From Actinomyces oris (GTDB lineage Bacteria > Actinomycetota > Actinomycetes > Actinomycetales > Actinomycetaceae): a DNA stretch of 64,000 nt. Numbering within the stretch: the stretch's first letter is position 1; each line of letters begins with the position of its first letter. The stretch is taken from assembly GCF_001929375.1 (NCBI RefSeq), contig NZ_MSGO01000015.1:1-64000 (forward strand), given 5' to 3'. The position numbers and the translations under genes were made by a program. Under the pieces are notes generated by a model that saw nothing but the letters and a program-made list of their open reading frames with translations, was not told where the DNA came from and did not search any database. This document shows, one piece after another, positions 57,557-64,000 of the stretch.

Positions 57557-60500
57557 ATGACGCCTTCGTTCTTCTCCTTCGGCCGCAAACGGCGCGATGC
57601 TGCCCTCCGGGAGGATGAACGTAAGGATGCCCGATCCTCAGCCGGCTCGGATCAAACCGCGAGCCGACGGCGTTTCGCCGCGGATCTGGGGGCCGTGGCC
57701 GCAGCGCCGAGCCAGCCCGAGCCCGCCCCCGCACCGGCGCCTCCCGCCCCCGTGCGCCCCGCACCCGCACCGCCACTGAGCGCGGCGGACGTCGAGCGGC
57801 GCGAGCGCATTGACACGGCCCTGTCCACCTGGCGCAGCCAGCTCGTGGACCTGGGGGGCGTGGCGAGCCTGGATGACATCTCCCTGCTCGACGGCGTCGT
57901 CGACCTCACCGCCGCCCATCCCTCCGGCCTGGCCCAGCTCTACGCCGGCCGCCCCACCAACCTGTCCAGCATCGTGCGCGAGCGCAACGCCCTGGGCGAG
58001 GCCCGCCAGTCCCTGCGGGAGGTCTCGGCGCGCACCGACGTCCTGGCCCGCCAGTTCGGCGTCGCGCCGGTCTACCTGGCCATCGGGGTGGCCACCTGGA
58101 ACGAGACGGTTCCCGAGGGCGACGAGGAGGAGGGCCTCCACCTGGCCGACGGCGCCTCACCGGAGGCGGACCTGACCGCCCAGATCCCGCACGTCGAGCG
58201 CATCGCCGCCGAGCACGCCGCCCGCAACGCCCTGGCCGCCGCCGGCCTGACCGTCCCCGAGGCCCCCGCCGAGCCGCGAGTGCGCACCGTCAACGCCCCC
58301 GTCCTGCTGCGCCCCGTGCGCCTGACCAGCGCCACCGCGGACGCCACCCTCACCCTCGACCCCACCATCGAGGTCAACCCGGTCCTCACCCGCGCCCTGC
58401 GCCGCTACCAGTGCACCACCGACGTCGGGGACATCGCCCGCGCCGCCCTGTCCTCGGCGGGTTTCACGCCGCGCGCGGCCCTGGCCCGCATCGGTGCCCT
58501 GGGCCGGCAGTACCTGCCCGGCTTCGAGATCCACGAGCGCCTCGTCGTCGGTGCCTTCGTCCACCCCGGCCAGGCCCTGGTGGAGGACTTCGACGCCGTC
58601 CTGGAGCGCTCGCGCACCTCCGCCCTGGTCGCCGCGATCGCCGGCGACGAGGACGCCCGCGAGGCCCTCAGCGTCGAGCTGCCCCCCAACGTCCCCACCG
58701 ACCGGGTCCCCGGCGCCGAGCGCGGCGTGGGTGACCTGGAGCCCGCCCAGCTCGACGTCATCGAGGCGGTGGGCACGGGGGCGAGCTTCCTCATCGACGC
58801 GCCCCCCGGCTCCGACGTCGCCGGCAGCCTGGCCGCCGTCTTCGCCGACGCCGCCGCCTCGGGACGCACCGTGCTGCACGTGCCCGCCACCAGCGCCGAC
58901 GGGCACGCCGTCGCGGCCGCCCTGCGCGAGGAGGGCCTGGGATCCATGGTCCTGGACCTCACCGAGGACGCCGCCTGGCGCCAGCACGCCTCCGAGGGCA
59001 TCCGCGAGAGCCTGGGCGTCCAGCCGCCCCAGCTCGACGTCGCCGGGATCATCTCCATGCGGGACCGCCTCACCTCGGTCCGCTCCCGCCTGGACCGCTA
59101 CGTGCGCGCCCTGCACCGACCTCGCGAGCCCTGGTCGGTCTCCGCCTACGAGGCGCTGCAGAAGCTCGCCGAGCTCACCAGCCGTCGCGACCGGGCGACC
59201 ACTCGGGCCCGCATCGACGCCGAGCACCTGGGTCGCCTCGACGAGGACGGCCGGGAGCGGGCCCTGGGCCTCCTGCGCCGCGGGCACACCCTGGGGCTGT
59301 TCACCCCGGAGGTCTCCTCCAGCGCCTGGAACGGGATCCCGGTGGAGGACATGGACGAGGCCACCGACGCGCTCGTCCATCTGCGCGCCCTGGCCAACGA
59401 CCTGCTGCCCACCATTCAGGAGCACGCGGCCGTGGTCGCCCGTACCACCAGCCTGAGCCGGGCCCGCAACCTGGGCCAGTGGATCGAGCAGCTCGACATG
59501 TTCGACGGCGTGCGCGAGTCCCTGGACGTCTTCCTGCCCGAGGTCTTCGAGCGCTCCGCCGCCGACATGGTCATCGCCACCGCCTCCAAGCGCTGGCGCG
59601 ACGAGCGGGGCATCCACATGGACGGCTCGCGGCGCCGGCGCTTCACGCGGCAGGCCAACGATCTGGTGCGGCCGGGCCGCGTCGTCGACGACCTGCACGC
59701 CGAGCTGGTCAAGGTCCAGCGCCGCCGCGAGGTGTGGCGCCGCCACGACCCCGACGGCGGTTGGCCCCGCCTGCCCCAGGGCCTGGACGAGATGCGGCGC
59801 ACCGCCGGCCGCGCGCGCGGCGCCGTGGCCGAGGTCCAGCCGCTGCTGGGGCGCGCTCAGGACTCCCCGGTGCTTATGGAGATGCCCCTGGAGGATCTCC
59901 TGGAGCTGGCCCGCTCTCTGGCCGCCGACGACCTCACCGCCCAGAAGCTCCCCGAGGTCAACCGCATCCGCACCGAGCTCGAGGCCCTGGGGCTGAACGA
60001 CTTCGTGGCCGACATGGCCGCCCGCGGCGTCGAGGCCGACCAGCTCGAGCCCGAGCTCACCTACTGCTGGTGGTCCTCCCTGCTGGCGCAGACCCTCGCC
60101 GCCGACCCCGACCTCGGCGGTCTCGACGCGCGCGCCCTGTCCCAGATGGCCGTCTCGCTGCGTGAGCTCGACGCCGCCCACACGCGCTCCCTGTCCGGTC
60201 CCGTGGCCCAGGCCTGCGCCCGGCGGGTGCGGGCCGCCGTCGAGCAGGACAAGGCCGACGCCCGCGCCCTGTACATCGCCCTGGCCCGCGAGGACGGCGT
60301 CCCGCTGCGGGAGATCATCGACGCCCACCCCATGGCCCTGCTGGCCCGGCCGATCTGGATCGTCCCGCCCACGCTCGTGCCCCAGATCTTCTCGCCCACA
60401 GCGGTGGTGGACCTGGCCGTGCTGGACGCCTCCACGCCCATGCCGGTCCCGCAGGTGCTGCCCGCCTTCGTGCGCGCCGAGCAGGTGCTCGTTGTCGGCG

Positions 60501-61867
60501 ACTCCCGGCGCGCCACGACAGGCCTGGCCGCCGAGCTCGGCCCGCTCCTGCCCTCGCGTACCCTGCCGACGGCCCGCAACAGCCTCGACGCAGGCATCGC
60601 CTCCTTCCTGGCGGCCAACGGCTACGAGGGGGTCGTCGAGGCCGTGCCCTCCCCGCCGGGGGACACCTCCCTGACCCTGGAGCTCGTGGACGGGCGGGGC
60701 ATGCCGGCGCCCGGGCAGACCGCGGTCGAGACGGTGGAGGCCGAGGTCTCCCGCGTCGTCGACATGGTCATCGACCGGGCCCTGACCCGGCCCGAGGACT
60801 CCCTGGCCGTCATCGCCCTCAACCGCCTGCATGCCGACGCCCTGCGCTCGGCCATCACCCGGGCGGCAGCCGGCGCCCCCGCGCTGGAGGAGTTCTTCGC
60901 CCCCGGGGCGGCAGAGCCCTTCACCGTCGTCGAGCTGGCCGAGGCCCGCGCCCTGCAGCGCGACCACATCATCATCTCGGTGGGCTACGCCAAGACCCCG
61001 CACGGGCGCACCATCCACAACTTCGGGCCCGTCTCGGACCACAGCGGCATGGTGGGGCTCGTCGAGGCCCTGTGCGCCTCGCGGGGCAGCACCCAGGTGG
61101 TCTCCTGCCTGGCGGCCGCAGACATCGACCGCGACCGTCTGCGCGCCCCGGGGGCCCGCCTGCTGCGCGAGGTCCTGGCCCGGGCTGAGGACTCCTCTCA
61201 GTCCGGCAACTCCGCCGGCAAGGTGCCCGATCGGCTCCTGGTGGACCTGGCCGAGCACCTGTGGCGCAAGGGCCTGTCGGTGGTCCCCCGCTACGGGACC
61301 GACGGCGGCGTGCGCATCCCGCTGGCCATCGGCCACCCCGACTACCCCGACGAGCTGCTCGTGGCGGTCCTGACCGACGACGTCGACTACGTCTCCGAGC
61401 CCAGCCTGCGCCGGCGCGACCGGCACCGCGTCGAACGCCTCGAGCGGCGCGGGTGGCGGGTCCACATGGCCTTCTCCGCCGGGGTGTTCGTGGACCCGGA
61501 GGCCGAGGCGAAGGCCGTTGAGGACCTCGTTCTGGCCGTCCTGGTGGAGCGCCAGGGCGAGGCCGCCCCGGCCATGGAGGCCGTGCCCGACCGGGTCGAC
61601 GACGCGGTGCGCGCCGTCCCCGAGGCACCCGAGCCCGAGGCCGTCGAGGCCCATGAGCGCACCGAGCGTCCCCGCATCGCCCAGGGGCTGCCGCTGCAGG
61701 CCTACTCCGACGACCAGCTCGATGACCTCATGGCCTGGATCCGCTCCGACGGCGTGGGGCGCTCCGAGGCCGGGGAGGTCGAGGAGTTGAGGTCCGCACT
61801 GGCTCTGCGCCGCCGCGGCTCGGGGATCGACGCCGTCCTGGCCAATGCCGTGCGGCGCACCCGCTGA
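57557..61867 (+). CDS. large degenerate SF1-helicase-like protein with Vsr/MTES_1575-like C-terminus
   Basis: The 1436-residue protein keeps the layout of DNA2/UPF1-type helicases but has lost key residues. The Walker A position reads APPGSDVAGS (about 415), without GKT. The Walker B/Q region reads VVGDSRRATT (about 978), and DHIIISVGYAKTPHGRTIHN replaces a late motif. Residues 520-850 are coiled and helical. Near 1240-1340 a nuclease-like fold resembles MTES_1575 endonucleases (LAEHLWRKGLSVVPRYG, RRRDRHRVERLERRGWRV). It may bind DNA without hydrolysing ATP. Its function is unknown. Confidence 0.65.
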   Translation: MTPSFFSFGRKRRDAALREDERKDARSSAGSDQTASRRRFAADLGAVAAAPSQPEPAPAPAPPAPVRPAPAPPLSAADVERRERIDTALSTWRSQLVDLGGVASLDDISLLDGVVDLTAAHPSGLAQLYAGRPTNLSSIVRERNALGEARQSLREVSARTDVLARQFGVAPVYLAIGVATWNETVPEGDEEEGLHLADGASPEADLTAQIPHVERIAAEHAARNALAAAGLTVPEAPAEPRVRTVNAPVLLRPVRLTSATADATLTLDPTIEVNPVLTRALRRYQCTTDVGDIARAALSSAGFTPRAALARIGALGRQYLPGFEIHERLVVGAFVHPGQALVEDFDAVLERSRTSALVAAIAGDEDAREALSVELPPNVPTDRVPGAERGVGDLEPAQLDVIEAVGTGASFLIDAPPGSDVAGSLAAVFADAAASGRTVLHVPATSADGHAVAAALREEGLGSMVLDLTEDAAWRQHASEGIRESLGVQPPQLDVAGIISMRDRLTSVRSRLDRYVRALHRPREPWSVSAYEALQKLAELTSRRDRATTRARIDAEHLGRLDEDGRERALGLLRRGHTLGLFTPEVSSSAWNGIPVEDMDEATDALVHLRALANDLLPTIQEHAAVVARTTSLSRARNLGQWIEQLDMFDGVRESLDVFLPEVFERSAADMVIATASKRWRDERGIHMDGSRRRRFTRQANDLVRPGRVVDDLHAELVKVQRRREVWRRHDPDGGWPRLPQGLDEMRRTAGRARGAVAEVQPLLGRAQDSPVLMEMPLEDLLELARSLAADDLTAQKLPEVNRIRTELEALGLNDFVADMAARGVEADQLEPELTYCWWSSLLAQTLAADPDLGGLDARALSQMAVSLRELDAAHTRSLSGPVAQACARRVRAAVEQDKADARALYIALAREDGVPLREIIDAHPMALLARPIWIVPPTLVPQIFSPTAVVDLAVLDASTPMPVPQVLPAFVRAEQVLVVGDSRRATTGLAAELGPLLPSRTLPTARNSLDAGIASFLAANGYEGVVEAVPSPPGDTSLTLELVDGRGMPAPGQTAVETVEAEVSRVVDMVIDRALTRPEDSLAVIALNRLHADALRSAITRAAAGAPALEEFFAPGAAEPFTVVELAEARALQRDHIIISVGYAKTPHGRTIHNFGPVSDHSGMVGLVEALCASRGSTQVVSCLAAADIDRDRLRAPGARLLREVLARAEDSSQSGNSAGKVPDRLLVDLAEHLWRKGLSVVPRYGTDGGVRIPLAIGHPDYPDELLVAVLTDDVDYVSEPSLRRRDRHRVERLERRGWRVHMAFSAGVFVDPEAEAKAVEDLVLAVLVERQGEAAPAMEAVPDRVDDAVRAVPEAPEPEAVEAHERTERPRIAQGLPLQAYSDDQLDDLMAWIRSDGVGRSEAGEVEELRSALALRRRGSGIDAVLANAVRRTR

Positions 61868-61879
61868 GCCGCCCGAGCG

Positions 61880-62239
61880 GTGCTGGACGACGCAGTGAAT
61901 GACCGTGTTGCCATGAATGATGCCGTGAGTGACAGCGTGAACGATGCCGCAGTGACCGGTGGATCGGGCGGGGCACGGGCCTCGGATGCGGAACCCGCCG
62001 CAGACGGCGGCGCGACGCCTGAGCGGGGGAGCACGCGGCGTCGTCGTCGAGTCGTGGCCCTCTCGCCCCGGGACCAGGTGCGTGTGGCTCGTGGTCAGAG
62101 CCCGGAGGACCTGGCGAGGGCCGACTACGAGCACGACGCCCTCAGCGGCCCCGCAGAGGGACTCGACGCCCCCGCTCCCGGTGGCATCGGCTCCAACGAC
62201 GCCCGCCTCCGACGCGACGTCCCCCCGCACTGGGGCTGA
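61880..62239 (+). CDS. small conserved-type hypothetical protein
   Basis: The 119-residue protein starts 12 bp after the helicase-like gene stops, so the two are probably co-translated. The N-terminal half is disordered (Asp/Ala/Gly/Arg). The C-terminal half, RVVALSPRDQVRVARGQSPEDLA and NDARLRRDVPPHWG, looks folded and conserved, and similar endings occur in actinobacterial proteins beside such helicases. GTG at 61880 or ATG at 61913 could start it. Function unknown; a partner role is inferred from position. Confidence 0.6.
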   Translation: MLDDAVNDRVAMNDAVSDSVNDAAVTGGSGGARASDAEPAADGGATPERGSTRRRRRVVALSPRDQVRVARGQSPEDLARADYEHDALSGPAEGLDAPAPGGIGSNDARLRRDVPPHWG

Positions 62240-62313
62240 TCGTCCTAGAGGCGAGGATAGGGCCGACTTCGTGGTGCCTTGGTGGCGAAGCCTGCCGCGT
62301 AAGCCGCTGTCGC

Positions 62314-62376
62314 GTTCGTACCTTATGGCGCGCGGTCGAGGGTTAAGGGTACGACCGCGCGACCTACCCTACGAAC
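62314..62376 (+). repeat. 63-bp nested palindromic repeat, copy 3
   Basis: Inner stem CGCGCGGTCG/CGACCGCGCG with loop AGGGTTAAGGGTA; outer stem GTTCGTA/TACGAAC. Both stems differ from copies 1 and 2 by paired (compensatory) changes. Confidence 0.8.
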
Positions 62377-62461
62377 ACGAGGTGCTCGCTCAATGGGGAG
62401 CTCGGAGGCCGGGATTCAACGTCGGCTTCGAGCCTGGACCCCTTGCTGCCTCGAGTCGGCC

Positions 62462-62573
62462 TACTGCACGAGGATCGGGATCCACTGGCCAAGGGGTGTG
62501 CGTACTGCACGAAGACCCACCTACCTGCAGTATCCCCGACCCTCCTCCAGCAGCACCCCACCCTCGTGCAGTA
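62462..62573. repeat. fourfold TACTGCA nested palindrome
   Basis: Direct boxes TACTGCA at 62462 and 62503 and inverted boxes TGCAGTA at 62526 and 62567 are arranged with exact dyad symmetry about 62517/62518, with 41-bp spacing on each side. The outer boxes extend to TACTGCACGAGG. It could be an operator array, a mobile palindrome or an RNA structure. Confidence 0.7.
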
Positions 62574-62733
62574 CACGCAGAACGCCACCGAAGTATCGAT
62601 GAACGACCACGTCCGCCCGGGCTGAGGTGAGCAAGCGATCTCAGGAATGTGCGTCCGGCCTCTGCCCCGGATGTCGTGAAACCCGAAAGCTCCAGCAATC
62701 ATGAGCAGCACATGACGCTGCGGCGCGGGAAAG

Positions 62734-62774
62734 CGGAAGGCCCCGCCGATCATGAGGATCGGCGGGGCCTTCCG
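62734..62774 (-). terminator. terminator after mscL
   Basis: Near-perfect 18-bp arms (CGGAAGGCCCCGCCGATC and its complement) with a 5-nt loop lie 30 bp past the mscL stop on the minus strand. Confidence 0.85.
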
Positions 62775-62803
62775 GTGAGGCGATGATCAGATCGCTGCGG
62801 GAC

Positions 62804-63253
62804 TCACTGCTTGGCGGCGTTGGCCGAGAGCAGGTCGCGGATCTCGGTGAGCAGCTCGACGTCGGTGACCTCCTTGGCCTCCTCCTCGGCCTTCTGCTTG
62901 GCCATGCGCTCCTTGACCTTGTTCATCGGCAGGACAATGGCGAAGTAGACGGCGACGCCGATGAGGAAGAAGTTGATCACCGTGGTGACGATCGTACCGG
63001 GCATCACGAAGCCGTCAGGGTTGTCGGCGAGCTCCTTGGCAGTGGCCATGTGGAAGGTGTAGCTGCCGTCCTGGTACAGGGAGAACGCTCCCAGCGAGTC
63101 GAAGTTCGGCTGGCCAATGAGCTGGCCAATGATGGTCATGATGACCTTGGTGATGGAGTCGACGATCGGCTTGAACGCGCCACCGATGATGACGGCGACG
63201 GCGAGCTCGAGGGCGTTGCCCTGCGCAATGAACTCCTTGAATCCCTTAATCAT
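62804..63253 (-). CDS. mscL: large-conductance mechanosensitive channel MscL
   Basis: The 149-residue protein opens MIKGFKEFIAQGNALELAVA, the amphipathic helix and TM1 of MscL. IIGGAFKPIVDSITKVIM completes the pore helix. A periplasmic loop follows, then TM2 (VINFFLIGVAVYFAIVLPMN) and a cytoplasmic charged helix. It opens under membrane tension to release solutes on osmotic downshock. AAAGGA precedes the ATG, and the length is normal. Confidence 0.96.
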   Translation of the reverse strand: MIKGFKEFIAQGNALELAVAVIIGGAFKPIVDSITKVIMTIIGQLIGQPNFDSLGAFSLYQDGSYTFHMATAKELADNPDGFVMPGTIVTTVINFFLIGVAVYFAIVLPMNKVKERMAKQKAEEEAKEVTDVELLTEIRDLLSANAAKQ

Positions 63254-63355
63254 GGCGTTCCTTTCTAGCGGCGCGGGCAGACGTCTGCCGGGGGTGCGCC
63301 ATCGGGGGCTGGAAGTGAGAGCGTCTAATCATTCGCGTAAGACGCTGCAGCGGCA

Positions 63356-64000
63356 TTACGGGCTCAGCGCAATGCCGAGCGTGCTATTCGTGGCTGCGCC
63401 AACTACCAGAATAGCGCTACTTGCGGGAATTACTAGTGTGATAAGTGTTACTTTCTTGTTTCCTGTCCATTGTCCACCCTCTCCGGCCTGCTGAATCATC
63501 ACTACTCTCGCTCCGGAACAGAGGACTGTACTGTGTGTTCCAGAAGGTGCAGCAGGTATTCCTTGGGAAATGCTCTGAGAAGACTCTTGAAATCCTGGTG
63601 ATCCCTGATCGGTCGGTGAAGAAGGAGTGTCGGGGTTTCCCGAGGGACTCGTTGTCGAGCTGTTCTCCGGGTCTTTCGGCGTGGTGGGGGCCTCGGGTTG
63701 CTCTCCGGGATTCTGGGCCGTTCCGCCTTGAGGTGCGCCGGCCTGCCCCAGCGGTGCCCAGCCTTCGGGAGCCGACCCGATGACGTCCACCCGTGCGCCG
63801 GGGCGGGCCAGCTCGGCTCCGACGTCGATGCGCACCTGGACCAGCCGCTCGTCGTCTCCCAGCTGCTGGGCCAGGGAGCCGCTGGTCATCGAGGCCGTCA
63901 GCACCGTGCCCTTCTCCAGGGAGATCGCGGCCCGGCTCCCCATCGCCTGACCCGTGGAGGTCAACGGGGACTGGGGGAGTGCGCCGGCCGGAAGTGTACT
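63356..64000 (-). CDS. SAF-domain protein, 5' end outside the window
   Basis: The frame is open to the window edge, so the N-terminus is missing. The visible start (STLPAGALPQSPLTS, then GSRAAISLEKGTVLTASMTSG and VRIDVGAELARPGARVDVIG) matches the SAF domain of CpaB/RcpC-like proteins. These are linked to pilus assembly, but no pilus genes are visible here. A Pro/Ser/Thr/Gly-rich linker follows, then a C-terminal hydrophobic segment (VTLITLVIPASSAILVVGAA). The 3' part is AT-richer than average. Confidence 0.7.
   Translation of the reverse strand, partial: STLPAGALPQSPLTSTGQAMGSRAAISLEKGTVLTASMTSGSLAQQLGDDERLVQVRIDVGAELARPGARVDVIGSAPEGWAPLGQAGAPQGGTAQNPGEQPEAPTTPKDPENSSTTSPSGNPDTPSSPTDQGSPGFQESSQSISQGIPAAPSGTHSTVLCSGARVVMIQQAGEGGQWTGNKKVTLITLVIPASSAILVVGAATNSTLGIALSP

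Larger units (their letters stand above)
62240..62733. other. 494-bp intergenic region with two palindromic elements
   Basis: No convincing gene is visible; short open frames are low quality. The region holds the third 65-bp-type nested palindrome (62314-62376) and the fourfold TACTGCA array (62462-62573), and ends at the mscL terminator. Confidence 0.6.

Noticed and set aside
58157-62230. Very long open frame antisense to the large helicase-like gene
   Set aside because: The protein is Gly/Val/Gln-rich with no domains. Long antisense frames are expected in high-GC coding DNA, and the plus strand holds the recognisable protein.
62443-62625. Short open frames covering the TACTGCA array
   Set aside because: They arise in several frames at once from the palindrome itself and lack start signals.

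Overview
The window is very GC-rich, densely coded DNA with frequent GTG starts. Its gene content is actinobacterial: an ispF-cysS-rlmB cluster, an MsiK-type sugar ABC ATPase, DUF3027 and DUF4032 proteins, an XPB-type helicase beside its helicase-associated partner, a WXG100 protein, a CIRCE-controlled stand-alone groEL, and a c-di-AMP-type riboswitch before an NlpC/P60 hydrolase. The overall flavour suggests an oral-type Actinomyces or a close relative; the genus is an inference. I see no phage genes, no IS transposase and no CRISPR array.

Layout. 1-9.4 kb: an rRNA methyltransferase, tRNA-Thr, a membrane-anchored DsbA-like protein, a Ser/Thr kinase with a membrane domain, a sugar ABC ATPase, DUF4032 and a frameshifted small protein. 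9.4-15 kb, minus strand: hypothetical protein, rlmB, cysS, ispF, ung. 15-19.4 kb, plus strand: LytR_C protein, glucoamylase-like protein, groEL. 19.5-28.7 kb, minus strand: WXG100, HD hydrolase, a two-component system, an NYN nuclease-like protein, pspA and a frameshifted TPM-domain protein. 28.8-42.2 kb: a glutamine amidotransferase-like protein, then a nucleic-acid block (XPB helicase, its divergent partner, DUF3027, family-5 UDG, Lhr). 42.4-46.3 kb: a trypsin-like protease, a membrane acyltransferase and a purine permease.

46.6-52.2 kb, minus strand, is the accessory highlight. A 940-residue polymorphic toxin combines tyrosine/proline repeats, a PrsW-type intramembrane protease domain and a C-terminal restriction-endonuclease-fold toxin (Tox-REase-5-like). 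It is followed by an Imm52-like immunity gene, then an orphan second toxin module that shares a 468-bp copy of the first toxin's linker, then a separate immunity gene, then a second copy of the Imm52-like gene. The orphan module and its immunity gene are clearly AT-richer than their surroundings. This is the signature of toxin-cassette displacement.

52.4-64 kb: an MFS exporter, a DtxR-type regulator, the riboswitch-NlpC/P60 unit, a universal stress protein, tRNA-Arg, a 1436-residue degenerate helicase/nuclease, mscL and a partial SAF-domain protein.

The intergenic gaps hold three kinds of palindromic element that gene annotation would miss: (1) a 122-123 bp element with GTGTCC ends in three copies, (2) a roughly 65-bp nested hairpin element in three copies whose stems covary, and (3) a symmetric array of four TACTGCA boxes. 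Eleven genes have a NANNNT -10 hexamer ending 6-7 nt before the start codon, which points to widespread leaderless transcription.
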